This document shows positions 44,488 through 57,635 of a stretch of DNA of 64,000 bases, piece by piece; position 1 is the first letter of the stretch, and every line of letters begins with the position of its first letter. The notes beneath the pieces were generated by a model. The model was given only the letters and a program-made list of their open reading frames with translations. It made no database searches and was not told the origin of the DNA. The position numbers and the translations under genes were made by a program. Source of the stretch: Hygrophila difformis (Eukaryota; Streptophyta; Magnoliopsida; Lamiales; Acanthaceae); NCBI GenBank assembly GCA_030278955.1, contig JAOANR010000011.1, positions 50,021,417-50,085,416 on the forward strand. The letters run 5' to 3'.

Positions 44488-47249
44488 TGTCACATGGCCC
44501 GGGAATCAAATGGGCTTTCTCTAAAAAGATCTGAAATGCAGTTTTGTCACAAAGTCAGCTCTCTCTTGAATCATTTTTCTTGAGATCGTGAGGAAAGACA
44601 GCTGATTAAATTCTGTAATTTAATCAAATAAGAATTTTTCCAAATCGAACCGTTCAACGTGGAAACAAACTACTATAAAGAATTGAAGAAATCGGCACTT
44701 GGTTTGCTGACGAGTCTGAAAATTGAGAAACACAGTCGAGTTAAGGCAACATTTTCTTTTTGTTGTTTTTTTTTTTTGGATGAGCTTTTTGTTGTTTTTT
44801 CAGGAAAGGCAGCATAAATTAGTTGACTTTTTATGGGATTACATAAAAATTCAATTTTTTCTTTTCTCCCTTTCAAGTGATACAGATCAAATATGCTCTG
44901 GCAAATGGCAATACAATATACACAATTTCAGAGAGATCTAAAACCAATAACAATAATTTAATCAAGCACATTACCTAACACAACAAAAATCAACTCTGAT
45001 TTGTCCAACGAACAATACTATTGAGGAACAAGTAAAAGCGTAAAAACAGTGATTGAAACAGCAGAAATTAACAAATGCAAGAAAATGGGAGTGGGCGAGG
45101 AGACTGTCAGCTTGACAACAAAGTTGCATTTTAACAGAGAGTTAGGCTGTGTCAAAAAAAAAAAGAAAAAAAAAAGAAAAAAAGAGAGAGTTAGGCAAGG
45201 AGTGGACTTTCAATTTCCATAACCTGTATTATACGTAAAAGTACATAACCAATTAAGAATTAACCAAATTTAATTATCTGAAATATCAAAACTCAAAAAG
45301 GATCTTACTTGATTTTTGATCAACTGGAATCCATAATCACAGCTTTTGCCCTTTTCCGGAATGGCTCATTAATACTGCACAGAAAGTCGAACTAAATTGC
45401 ACTAGTCACTACAGTGCACAAAGAACATAGATTTCTCATGCCCATATGATTGCATCATTCATATTTCACTTGCTTCTGATACTTTTAATGTCTGGTTAAT
45501 GATGACTGGAAAGGGTTTTTGATGCCCTGAAAGCAGATTTTTAACATTAGACGCAGTGACAAAATGATGCACTTATGAAAAAGTCTGATAAGCTGCTGTT
45601 TATGAAATCAAATATCCAACATTTTGTGAACAGGATGAAGCTTTACTTCCATGAGGCCCCATCAGTTAGTTTAAAGTGTTTTAAGAGTTTAGCCTAAACA
45701 GAGATTATATACAGGCTTCCTATTATGGGAGCTAATACCAGCATAGCTCCTATTTACAATATTAAAAGGAAATTATACACAAGCTTCCTTCTGGCTAATG
45801 TTCTTTGGTTACAATCTTGGCCTATATGCTTCCTTAGAAGTTTGTTCAGCTTCTCCAAATGTTTGAGCACATCACCTGTTTTTAGGATCAAATATGGAAA
45901 CTGCAGAATATATAAAGCTCTCAAAGCACAGTGGTCCTAATATGAAACCTTTCTTTGTATCAGAACACCCTCCCATGGCTGCTAGTGAACGCAACCAAAG
46001 TAAGCTGTGGTTTCATACCGGATCAATCTGTAGCAAAAGTCGAAACCATTACAGGGATAGGGGAGGGGGACTAGAGACAGCTTTTCTGTGTCTTGAATCT
46101 TAATCTTCCTCCAGAAACAGAAAATTAACCAAGCCAACCCATCCTCTGCTAGTACAACTTTAGCAGCTTCAAGATTTCATTTACTTTTACAAGTATAGAC
46201 CGATGCATGCTTTGAGCCACAAATTTTAACCAAACCAAGCACCACTGCACCAGTGAACCCCCCAGCATTGTATCAAATAGAAGGCATCATAAATGTTTAT
46301 GTATGACAGCAAATTCAGTATTTCTTTCACTACTACTGCAACTGACAACTTGTCTGCACAACGCATGCCTTGAGGAAAACTTAGCCAAGCCAACCACCAA
46401 GAAAATCCCTAGCACTGTTATAATCTAGAAGCATATAAAGCATAGTTCAATTCTCATTTTCACTACAGCTTTTGATGCCACCATGCTTGAGATTCTCAGA
46501 CTGATTATACCATTACTTAAGTAGTTAAGTTCACTCGCACAAATCATTCGTGCAATTTGGTTAAGTCACACATTAAAACATTTGGCCGCATTCATTACAC
46601 ACAAGCGAAAGCAAAAATCTGCCTAGTGTTGTTGTAGGGAGTGTGTGTGCACAATAGAATTTTGAGCGGCTTGATTCATTCTTTGCCCCCCAATTTGAAT
46701 AGAAAATGATGCTGATAAACACTTTATTTAATTACATCATGTGAGATCTAAGAATCATACATTAACAAATGATAAAATTAAGGGAAAAAAAGATGCTAAA
46801 CAAAAAGGTATACAATACATAGTATAAGGGTTGGTTTGGATCAAAGAATTTGGAAAGAGAAATAAAACTAAATAAGATTGAATGAAGGTAACATTTGGGT
46901 TTGAAATAAAATTGAAAGAAAATAACATAAAAGAAGTGAAGGGGAAGGAAAGTCTTCTACCCAAAAAATGGACACTGAAAACATTTTACTTCTCCCCCTT
47001 CTCATCTTTTAATAGTAATAGGCCAAACACCAAACTAGCAGTGAGAGAATGAATTAGAAATGGATAAAAGCAACCAACAAAATGGAACAATAATTATTGC
47101 CTATGTGACTTTTTCCTAAAGGAAAGGGCATCTTGCTGGTTCAAGCCATCCCACGACATCTTGAATCTAAATAGCTGCAGGCTTATGTTGTAATGCCAAA
47201 TGGGAACGACCCTTTAACCACATTAATGGCTACAATCTTCCTGCCAGAG
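44488..47249. other. Intergenic between galactosyltransferase and MYB genes
   Basis: This is promoter and 5' UTR space of the minus-strand galactosyltransferase, then the 3' side of the MYB gene. Low-complexity A/G tracts lie at 45156-45190. No coding frame with family features was found. Confidence 0.45.
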
Positions 47250-48414
47250 TCATCCATCAAAACAAATGGAATGGCTTGATTCTTGGCTTGTTAACCACAA
47301 GCTCATGTCCAAACTCGTACACATCAAGTCACAGTATGTTACCAGATCAACACCACTTGGATTCCCACCTTTGTTATCATCCGTTTTATTCATTTGATCA
47401 AGATCCTCTTTTGCTTCTCCCTGTATTTCATCACTCTGCAAATTCGACTCTATGTCTAACTCAGATTTTCTTTCAACCATTTCCCTGGTTTCAATATCTG
47501 CGTTTGATCTCTGTCCAGCATTTTTATGCTGTTCAATGTTCGCATCTGTTGGAAGATATTTGCAACTAGTGAAGTCAATGGTGTCCCTTACTGAGGAATG
47601 CAATCTACGGAGGTCTAGCCTCCTCTTGATCGTAGTGTACCAGTGATTCTTGACTAGGTTATCCGTTCGCCCAGGCAAATGAGATGCAATCGATGACCAC
47701 CTGCACAGCGAAATTGCAAAACACATTTTACTCAGTGATCCTGCTTCCCAAAATGAATTCCTTTGATCTATTTGGGGGGAAAAACATTTGAATCATCAAT
47801 TGAAAAACAATTCACCACAGCACTAGGGGCCAAACAAATGAATCATAAAAAGGTTATAAAAATCTTCCAAATCCCGCATTGAGCCATTTGGAAACAAATC
47901 CATTGAATGTAATATCAACCAAGCTAAGAATTTCTTCAAACTTCTACTTTCCTATTTGGGGACAAATAAGTAACTAAAATGATGAATAAATAAATTCAAC
48001 CAGTAAAGAAAACCTGTTACCAAGGCGAGCTTGAAGCTCAATTATCTGATTCTCCTCCGCTTCCGTAAATTCATCAAGTTTCACATCAGGCCTGAGATAA
48101 TTAACCCATCGTAATCGACAGCTCTTTCCGCATCTGTCTAAGCCTGAGGTTTGAACAACGGGATCATTGATTAACATTCGCAGAAATTAGAAATTAGAAA
48201 ACCCCCAAATTGTGCGGAAAGCGGGGAGAGAATTCAATCAGGGTTACCGAACAAACATCAAATTGAAGACTGAAAACAACTAACCGGCAAGCTTAGGAAT
48301 TGCTCTCCAGTTCTGAATCCCATTCTTATGGATATAATCCCTGAGAATGCGATCTTCTTCTGTAGACCATGGACCCCTTTTCACATTCTTGTCACAGCAA
48401 GGCTTCCTTCCCAT
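47250..48414 (-). CDS. R2R3-MYB transcription factor with unusual R3 helix
   Basis: A sequence-specific DNA-binding regulator in the nucleus. Exons 48414-48285 (130 bp), 48143-48014 (130 bp) and 47700-47250 (451 bp) give 236 residues; the two short first exons are the typical R2R3 gene layout. It begins [17 protein letters not shown]2 is standard ([29 protein letters not shown]). R3 is [19 protein letters not shown] then [20 protein letters not shown] and [11 protein letters not shown]. The usual recognition-helix block NEIKNxWNT is replaced by NLVKNHWYT. The C-terminal region is short and acidic; no EAR or other motif was recognised. Subgroup not assigned. Its upstream region is interrupted by an LTR retrotransposon 340 bp from the ATG. 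Confidence 0.92.
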
Positions 48415-48754
48415 TTTCAAAAAACACCAGAAAAATTTCAGTAGAAAATTTCACAAGAAATGCTACGTCATTCTTTCTCAGGTTATATATAGTAGTACTT
48501 GTGATTTGTGAACACTTGAACTAACTTCATTCAATGCTACTTTTTTTTTCTTTAAAAAAAAAAATCTTTCACTGATAATCCCGCCAGCTTCTTGTTGAAT
48601 CAATATATTTTTGTACCGGCACAAATTTATTTGAGTGGTTGAAAAATTATTCTCGGATTTTACAAGAAAAAATTTAAAATTTGAAAATTGAGGTTTGTAT
48701 GCTAATAATTGGTTTTATAATGAGATGAATACCTGCCAAGAATCAAGATCAATG

Positions 48755-49765
48755 TGTTGAGTCTAGTGTTTTGTGGGAAGTTCAAACCGATGATTGAACT
48801 TAGGTAGATAGGACCTCTTCTGATGCTTCCGTGTTCAGCGCGATCCTCGGAGTGAAAGATTGCAAAGATCAAGATGTGCAATGGGTCCAACGGCTCTTTT
48901 CTGATTAGAGTAGGTAGAGACTAACCTTTCTTGCAGGGATTACCTATCTACTTAGAAAAGAGCTGTTACTCAAAAACCCCAATCTGCCCAACGGCTATTT
49001 CCCTAAATGGCAAAATCATTCAAATCTGTTGGAGCAATTTTTGGGTTAAATAGGAAGAGTTCCAGTTTAGAGAGTTGACATTCATTTTTCATTGTTCAAG
49101 TATTCTGAGAAAGCTCTCGACTTGGTTGTAATTGTAATACTCTCTCTAGAATCGATTCACAGCAAAAGTGTAAACCGATATTGATCTATCTGCTGTGAGA
49201 TCGAGTAGCCTTGAATGCTCCTAGTTGTGTTCGTGTTTAAGAACCATTGAGTGTCTGTACTAAGAGACAACTAAGGAGTGAGTTCAAGGCGTGTGAAAGG
49301 AAGAAGCACTTCAAATCATTATTCATCCCAAAACATCAGAGGGAGTGTTTCACAGGCTGTTTCAAGGGGAACTCGAGGCAGGCGGCCTTGAGAGTTGAAG
49401 TAGAAGGGGATTTCTACACCAAAGGCTGGAGGCTCTTGGTCATCACAACTGTCCACTTGGAACTTGGAGTGAAGACACTTTTTATATTTGCTAGTGTGTA
49501 TGGTTGTTTGCCATAAGTTAACACATAGTGAATATCCTCCTGGATTGGTATCCCCCAGACGTAGGCCGAAGGCCGAACTGGGTCATCATCTTAGTGTGTC
49601 TCATTTATTCTTTATGCTCTTACTTTTACGTTTAAGTATTTCCGCTGTGCTTGAATCTGAGTTTACTCTGGTATGTTTAATTAGTGTGTTCACTGTGGTA
49701 GTTTGAACCTGGTTCGTTGAACCATAGCATAAAGAATAGTACTTGCGTGAGCTGGGGACCTAACA
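48755..49765 (+). repeat. 5' LTR, 1011 bp
   Basis: Starts TGTTGAGTCTAGTG and ends GGGGACCTAACA; near-identical to 57987-58996. It should hold the element's promoter. A direct repeat GGCCGAAGGCCGAA lies at 49564-49577. Confidence 0.97.
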
Positions 49766-49767
49766 AG

Positions 49768-49779
49768 TGGTATCAGAGC
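49768..49779 (+). promoter_or_regulatory. Primer binding site (initiator methionine tRNA)
   Basis: TGGTATCAGAGC, two bases after the 5' LTR, is the usual plant Copia PBS complementary to the 3' end of initiator tRNA-Met. Confidence 0.92.
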
Positions 49780-49811
49780 TACACTCTTTCGAGAGAGATC
49801 CCTGAAGCAAG

Positions 49812-52800
49812 ATGAGTCACAAGTGGAACTTCAGTCAGCCTCCTCTCCTTGATGGAACCAACTTTTCTTTTTGGAAAAACAAGATGAGATCCTACTTGAT
49901 GTCTATTGATGATCAAGCTTGGGATGCTGTTCTAGAGAAGTATGAAGCACCTTTGGTTACTACTGATGGAGCTACCAAACCCAAGGAAAAGAAGGACTGG
50001 ACAGTTGCTGAGAAAACTGCTTCCAACATGAACTCAAAGGCCCTGCATGCTATATTCAGTGCTGTTACTGATGATCAATACAGCCTGATTTCAGCCTGCA
50101 CCACAGCCTTTGAAGCTTGGGAAATCTTGGTAAACTCTCACGAAGGGTCAGCTTCTGTAAGAACCTCTAAGCTTATTTCTATTGAAGCTCTGTTTCATAA
50201 ACTTGCTATGGATGAGCATGAGTCTGTTAACAGTTATTTTAGTAGGATTCGTACTCTAACAAACCAAGCCCAGCAACTTGGTAAGATCTACTCCTCTCAG
50301 GAGATAGTGAGAAAAATTGTAGGTACTCTTCCAGAACGTTTCAATGCCAAGATAGCTGCTCTGGAGCTTCAAAAGGAATATGCTACCATCTCTGTAGATG
50401 AGCTCATGGGAATACTTCAGTCTTGGGAGATGGACCACTGCAAAAAGTTTACAGGAAAAGCTGTTGCTTTCAAGACGGAGTCCAAACCCCAGACTGAACC
50501 ACCTGTTGGTGAACTAGATTTTGATATCGATGAAGAAGACCTTATTCTGTTGTCTAAAAAGGTTGCTAGAATTCTTAGAGATAAGAAATCTAAGCTGTTT
50601 TACAACAAGAAAGGTGAAGGCTCTTCCAGCAAGAGGACTGATAGGCACAAACGTGAGAAAGGTTCCAAGAAATCTCCCAAGGAATCCTTCGAGTCTAAAG
50701 GGCTCCAATGCTATGAATGCAAGGGATTTGGACATGTTAGAGCTGACTGTGGTAACCTGAAAAACAAGTCTTCTGATCCAAAGAAGACTCTCTGTGCAAC
50801 TTTCAGCGAAGAAGAGGAAAGCAGCTCCAGTGAAAGTGAGGAAGAAACAGGAGTTGCCTTTGCAGGCTCATGGGACACTGACTCAGAGTCAGATGCTGGT
50901 GAAGGTAAACCTCATCCCTGTGTCACTCCATTTGTTACTGATGAGGTTGCTTGTTCCTCCTCCAACAGGGAAGAAACAGATAAGGTTGAACCGCTTCTCA
51001 AACAACTTGAGGAGATGCAATGGAAGCTTAATGATTATGAAGGCCAACTGGAAGGTGCCATGCTCGAACTAATTGATCTTAGAAAGGATCATTCTGATCT
51101 CAGTGAGAAGCATGAAGATCTCAGATGTATGTACCAAGCCAGATGGGAAGAGCTTCGCAGCTCAGAAGACAGACGTGATGAGTTGGAATATCTTGTTGCT
51201 CGACTCGAACCCAGCACTATGGACCTTGGCGTAAGGGTGGATGAACTTTCTGTCCAAGTTGATCAACTCACTACTGACAATGCTGTGCTAGGAGGACAAG
51301 TCTCAGATCTTACTTCTCAACGAGACAACTTTCAACAAGAAGTGATTGTTCAGTGTGAGCAAGTGTTCAGTCTCACTACTGTGAATGGTGCCTTGATCGA
51401 GCAAGTTGCTGCCCTCACCAGTCAAAGAACTGATCTTCAGGATCAAGTGACAAGGTTAACCTTGCAAATTGAAGAACTCAACGCTAAGGTCAAACTCTCT
51501 GAGGAGCTTACCAATCGTTTGAACAAAGGAAAGGATGTGCTTTCTGAGATCCTCTCGTCCTCCAAAGCTCATGGTGACAAAAGGGGGATTGGATTTGTCA
51601 AAGGTAGCAGTAGCTCCACAGAAAGAGTTTTTGTCAAGGAAGGTCACTCCTCTGAAGGAAGCTCAGATAAGTCACCTAAGAAGGAAATTGCTCTTGTGAA
51701 GCAAGCCAAGAAAGGGAAACTGAGGAAACCCCACTCTCCTGTGGTTCCCCTGAAATGTGCTTACTGCAAGACCTTTGGTCACAAAACTGAATCTTGTCGC
51801 CTTCTTGCCCGAGATGCTGTATCAGGGAGACCTATGATATGGCCGAGTGATGAGATCAAAAGGAGCATGTTCAGAAGAGAATGGCGGATCAAAGGAGCTT
51901 TCCTATGTAACATGGCTTTCCACTTAGTAGGCAAAGCTGGCAAAAAGGTGTGCTGGTACTTCGATAGCGGGTGCTCCAGACACATGACAGGTGATAAAGA
52001 CCTTCTATCTGACTTCCAAAAGATAGATGGAGGATATGTCATCTTTGGTGATGGAGGTAGAGGTAAAGTGGCTGGACAAGGTTCAATCGGAGACAAGGGA
52101 CTTCTGGCTCTTAATCCTGTGTACTATGTCGAAGGTCCTGTTCAAGCTCAGCTGTGGCACGAGAGATTGGGTCATCTCAACTTCAAGGATCTTATCAAAC
52201 TCAGCAAATCAGGAGCTATCAAAGGTCTTCCCCCAATGAAGAAATCCGATGCAGAGTTCTGTGATGACTGTGCGAAGAACAAGCAGCACAAGGCATCACA
52301 CAAGGGAATCGATCAGTCTGGTTCAACACAGTGCCTAGAACTCATACACATGGACCTCTTTGGGCCAACTAATGTGAAGAGTCTAGGAGGTAAGCACTAT
52401 GTTCTCGTTTGTGTTGATGACTTTTCTCGATATACCTGGGTTTCTTTTCTCAGGGAAAAGAGTGAGGCACTCGAGGCTTTCATCACACTTCACAACCAAA
52501 TCACTACTGAAAAGGACTGTAAAGTCAAAAGAATCAGGAGTGACCATGGTGGTGAATTTCAGAGTCAAAAGTTCGAAGATTTCTGCAGCGTCAATGGCAT
52601 TAAGCATGAATTCTCTGCTCCCCGAACTCCACAACAAAATGGCGTGGTGGAGAGGAAGAACAGAACTATCCAAGAAATGGCTAGAGTCATGCTTAATTCA
52701 AAGGATGTCCCGCAGTTCCTCTGGGCAGAAGCAGTTCACACTGCCTGCTATATTGGTAATCGAGTCCACATGAGATCAAAGACCCTAAAGACTCCATATG

Positions 52801-54827
52801 AGCTGTGGAAAGGTAAAAGAACTACCATCTCTTATTTCCATATTTTTGGTAGCAAGTGCTTTGTCTTGAATGACAGGAATCAGTCCGGGAAGTTTCAAGA
52901 GAAGAGCACAGAGGGTATACTTGTGGGTTACTCTTCCACCAGCAAAGCATATCGAGTGTATCTACCTTCCTCAAGGAAAGTGGTGGAATCTGCCAATGTT
53001 GTCATTGAAGACAAGCCTAAGTGTGCATCCAAACCTGTCTCGGTGATGGAAATTGAGAATGAGGTTTGTCGTGATGATGCATCCCCTGCTACTCATGAGG
53101 ATGTGAAACCTGCTGAAAAGGAAGTTCAATCCAGTGAATCGAACCACCCTCAGAGAACTCCACTCACTCAGAGTAAGGTTCACAGAAATCACAATGAGAA
53201 TGACCTTCTCAGTGATATCAACGAGGGAAGACGAACCAGGAACAAGAAGAAGATCAACTACAAAGAGTTGGCTGGTCTTCACTGTTTCACCTCCAGGATC
53301 GAGCCAACCAAGGTGGAGGAAGCACTCTGTGATGAGCATTGGACTGCTGCCATGCAAGAAGAGCTTCAACAGTTTGCTAGAAATGAAGTTTGGGAATTGG
53401 TGGAGAGACCTACCAATGTGAATGTCATTGGAACCAAATGGATTTTCAAGAATAAGACTGATGAGGATGGGAACATCACTAGGAACAAAGCTAGACTGGT
53501 GGCTCAAGGATATACTCAAGTTGAAGGAGTCGATTTTAGTGAAACCTTCGCACCAGTGGCCAGGCTAGAAGCTGTTCGACTGCTCTTGGCTGTTGCCTGC
53601 TCCTTCGAATTCAAATTGTACCAAATGGATGTGAAGAGTGCGTTCTTGAATGGTTGGTTGAAGTAAGAGGCTTATGTGGAACAACCGAAAGGGTTTGAAG
53701 ACCCCCATCGACCAGATTATGTTTACAAGCTCCACAAGGCCCTGTATGGTCTGAAGCAAGCCCCTAGGGCATGGTACGAGAGACTCTCAACCTATCTCTT
53801 GGATCATGGTTATGAAAGATGCAGCACTGACCAAACACTTTTCATCAGAAAGGAAGCTAAGGGTTTCATTGTTGCTCAGATCTATGTAGATGACATTGTC
53901 TTTGGGTCCACATCCCACATACTCAAAGATGAATTCATTAAGATCATGAGTAATGAGTTCGAGATGAGCTTAGTTGGTGAATTGACCTACTTCCTTGGAC
54001 TCCAGGTAACTCAGAAGAAGGATGGGATGTTCCTCTCTCAAGCTAAGTATGCTAAGAACATTGTAAAGAAATTTGGGATGGAGTCAAGCAAACCTGCAAG
54101 AACTCCCTTAGGCACAAATGACAAGATCAGTCAAGATCCCTCTGGAAATGATGTGGATCCCAAGCTGTATCGAAGTATCATTGGGAGCCTTCTCTATTTA
54201 GCTGCCAGTCGACCCGATATCAGCTATGTTGTGGGTGTGTGCGCAAGATATCAGGCAAACCCCAAGGAATCCCATCTACATGCTGCTAAGAGAATTATCA
54301 AATACATCTCAGGGACTGCAAACCTTGGAATCTGGTATTCGAAGGAATCAAGTCTGCAACTTATGGGGTACAGTGATGCTGATTGGGCAGGATGCATAGA
54401 TGATCGGAAGAGCACCACAGGTGGTTGTTTCTATGTTGGAACAAACTTAGTCAGTTGGTATAGCAAGAAGCAGAGTTCGATCTCCTTGTCCACTGCTGAA
54501 GCTGAATACTTGGCTGCGGGTAGCTGCTGTGCTCAGTTGTTGTGGATGAAACAGATGCTGAAGGACTATGGAATTGAGCAGAAGGAGCTCCTCCTTATGT
54601 GTGACAACATGAGTGCCATCAACATTGCTAAGAATCCAGTTCAACATAGCCGCACCAAGCACATTGACATTCGACATCACTATATAAGAGAGCTGGTAGA
54701 AGATGGAGTGGTGTTCATTCAACATGTTGGAACTGAACTTCAACATGCTGATATATTCACCAAGGCCTTGAACAGTGATCGTTTTGAATCACTAAGGAAG
54801 GACCTTGGGTTGTGCTACCTTGCCTAA
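49812..54827 (+). CDS. Copia gag-pol polyprotein, one internal stop codon
   Basis: About 1,671 codons in one frame, interrupted only by TAA at 53664-53666. Gag: a UBN2-like N-terminus ([14 protein letters not shown]), a first zinc knuckle [14 protein letters not shown] at residue 300, a coiled-coil-like stretch at about 395-595, and a second knuckle [14 protein letters not shown] at residue 649. Protease: FDSGCSRHM at 716-724. GAG-pre-integrase H..H..CxxC follows at about 777-830. Integrase core: the conserved Asp, Asp, Glu blocks are at [18 protein letters not shown] and QQNGVVERK. Reverse transcriptase: [20 protein letters not shown], with catalytic YVDD at 53883. RNase H: YSDADWAG and STAEAEYLA. 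The stop falls within the reverse transcriptase just after SAFLNG, so this copy should not make active enzyme without readthrough. Confidence 0.94.
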
Positions 54828-54936
54828 AGCAATCACTCGGATCTCCCCATAGCTTTTATGGTGACAATTCTTCACTCAAACTCTTGTTAATACTGTTTAT
54901 TCTAATATTTTGTTTGGAGTGCAGGCTTGTGTATTT

Positions 54937-54950
54937 CAGGGGGAGATTAG
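54937..54950 (+). promoter_or_regulatory. Internal polypurine-tract-like motif
   Basis: CAGGGGGAGATTAG lies 110 bp after the gag-pol stop and resembles the PPT that precedes the 3' LTR. Confidence 0.5.
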
Positions 54951-55191
54951 CTATGGCCCAGTGTGTAGGCCCAGGGTATTTATTTATTTGTTTAAGCCCA
55001 TCAGGCCCACTCATTTTATGGCGCCATCTCTCGTGAGCGGGAAGTGGCAGTATCCTTGAAAGGGAGTTTACTTTACTCTTTCTCAGAAGACGAATCGTCT
55101 TTGATCGCTCTCTAATTTCCTTCGCATTTCAGTTTCCACTCGTTAGTTCTCTCTGTTTGCTCGTTTGTTGAGTTCTCTGAGTGCAGGAAAG

Positions 55192-57601
55192 ATGGTTCAG
55201 ACGCGTGGTTCCAAGGATTCCAGTCCAGTATCAAGGAAATCACCTGTTCCCCGTAACCCTAAGTCGAAGAAGGGCGTTAGTTCCTCTCAGGCGAAGTCCA
55301 ATGCAGATCAATCAACAACTTCCACATCTAACCAAGGTGTCCTGGATCCGTTGGATGTTCGTAGTGAACTTCGGAGCGCGGGTGTGGCAGTTCAGGGGGA
55401 GAAAACCGCTTCTGTGGACGTGGGCTCAAAGCCGACCACTCAGACAGTTTCTCCCATGGCGGTTTCTGGTGACACCACTACTAAAGGAGTTGAAGACGAC
55501 CCATCTCAGACAACCAAAGTAATGGAATCTCCTGGAAACCTCAAGACATTGGCTGCTGCTGCTGCCCGCCTCAGTGCCGGCAATGAAATCAACAAAGAAA
55601 GGTACAAAGAAATCTAAGAAACCCTCTGTGTCTTCTAACGTGCAAGTTTCAGGATCGTCTACGGCCCAAGGTTCTGCATCCTCTGGATTCAGAGAGAGTG
55701 AAGATGATACGCCACTATCCGATTTGCCCCCTGTGACTATTTCACTCATGAAGAAGAAAGGTGGAGAATCTCCCAAGCCTGCTTTTCCTGTTGAAGATGT
55801 CTCAAAGAAGAAACCTGCTCCTGCTGCAAAGAAGACTGCTGAGAAGGGATCAAAATCGAGTTCTAAACCAGTTGCTGCTGTTCCTCTTAACATCATCAAG
55901 CCTGTGTTCGATGATCCCCCTCCAAGTGTGGAGACCACTGGTCCCTCTTCTGTCAAAGATGCTGCTGCTCCCTCCAAGACCAAGAAGTCGAAGAAATCAA
56001 GCAATGTGGAAGAGACTGAGAAGCAGACCACTCAAGTCACCTTTCCGCCTACTCAACCAGAGGAATCCAGACAGTCAGAGCCCTCTCAAGGATCTTCTGT
56101 TGTAAAAGATCAGACCACCACAGAAGTTCCTATTCAATCGAGGGCTGATGAACCCCACAAGGAGTTGGATACTGTTGAAGAAGGATCTGAAGAAGAGACC
56201 TCAGAAGGTGATGAGGAAGAAGAAGAATCTAGTTCTGATGAACCTGATCTTCATCCCCCTCAGAGTGGTGTCGGATCCAAAGTGGCCCCTGTTCCTATTC
56301 CCAAGAAGCACAAAGAAAAGGACTCTGATAGCGAGTTCAATGGTGAGGATGAACCAGATGGTACTGATGACAGTTACTCTGAGTCCGAAGAAGCTGCTCC
56401 TCCTGCCTCCAAGCCTGTGACCAAGCCTTCACAGTCCACTAGCAAAGGAAAGCGTGTTCGTGATGCTGAAGAAAATCCAGAGATCAGGAAGAAGTCAAAG
56501 CTTGACATAAGGAAGCCATCCTCCTCCAAGGCAAAGGGCAATGAGATACTTGATGCTGCTCTTGCTCACTCGGATCAGTTCTATTACCAGTCCAGTGCAG
56601 ATTATCACTCCAATGTGTTAATCAAAAAGGCCTTTCGACAAGAGCATACCTACTGTGGACCCAAGTATGATCAACTTGGCTGGACCCAGTATCTAGAGAA
56701 AAGAGGACTGATTGGATGGGCAACCCTGGTTCAAGAATATCAACCCGATCTTGTTGTTCAGTTCTATGCAAACCTAAGGAAGGATGTCATCATTCCTGGC
56801 ACCCCATGGTTCAACAAGAACTTCACTGGAGGGGTTCTTTATGAGATTTCAGCCTCCAAGATCAATGTCTTACTGGAACTGCCTGAGGTTGACTTTGAAG
56901 GGATATTGGAACAAGGTGTCTCGTTTGACAGTGACAAAGTGGCCTATGCTATCACCAAGACTAAGGTCAAAAAGATGCCAGGGAAGGGAGTGAAGCCTAA
57001 GGATCTCACACAGAAGTTCTATATGATCTACAAATTCTGTGCATCAAATGTGATGCCCACTGGAAATCACTCTTTGGTTACAAGAGAAATGTGTCACCTG
57101 ATATATGCCATTGATCAAAAGGTTCCTATCAACTTTGGTCAACTGGTTCTGTCTCAGATGGTCACTATTGCAGAATCCCTGAATGCCAGTCACAAGACTC
57201 TTCTCCCTTATCCAGCCCTCATTCAGCTGTTCCTTAGGTCTCTCAAAATTGGTGGCAACAAGAATGCACCAAAAGAAAAGATCTATGAGTTTGGTCTCTC
57301 ACAGAAGCTGCTGTCAAAGGTGCCCGACATACCAGGACCAGACGGGAATTTGAGCCATCAGAGTGCCCTCACTCGAGCCAGAGAGATACTGAACCAGGCC
57401 AAGGAAAAGTTCAGAGGTCTTCGTGCGATCATCCAGCATGAGGAAGGAAAGATTGAGGAAGCACTTGCCCTGCTGCCCGACTACTGGTCTGAGGATGATG
57501 AAGCCGGGACTGCCATGTATGTGGAGCCTGATGATGATCAAGAGCGCCCAAATGATGGTGATGGAGGTGCTGATTCAGATGCAGAGGGGGAGTCTGACTG
57601 A
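55192..57601 (+). CDS. Envelope-like extra 3' ORF of the retrotransposon, in two overlapping frames
   Basis: Frame A runs from the ATG at 55192 to a stop at 55617 (142 residues, basic, Ser/Thr/Pro-rich, starting MVQTRGSKDSS). Frame B is open from about 55574 (first ATG 55583) to 57601. Frame B starts Lys/Ser-rich, has an acidic central stretch (EEGSEEETSEGDEEEEES) and a folded-looking C-terminal half (FYANLRKDV, WFNKNFTGGVLYEISASKIN, CHLIYAIDQKVPINFGQLVL), which resembles the putative plant transposon protein domain found in such 3' ORFs. This extra ORF after pol is known in Sireviruses, where its role is unproven. The frame change is either a one-base indel or a programmed shift. A 3' splice-like TTCTCTGAGTGCAG precedes the ATG. 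Confidence 0.78.
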
Positions 57602-57635
57602 TTTTTGGCCATAGAAGTTGATCCAGAGGGGGAGT
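57583..57635 (+). promoter_or_regulatory. Two polypurine-tract copies
   Basis: AGAGGGGGAGT occurs at 57583-57593 and 57625-57635. Repeated PPT-like copies upstream of the 3' LTR are a described Sirevirus feature. Confidence 0.6.

Noticed and set aside
55426..56031. 201-residue minus-strand frame
   Set aside because: A shadow of the envelope-like ORF on the plus strand, with no family features.
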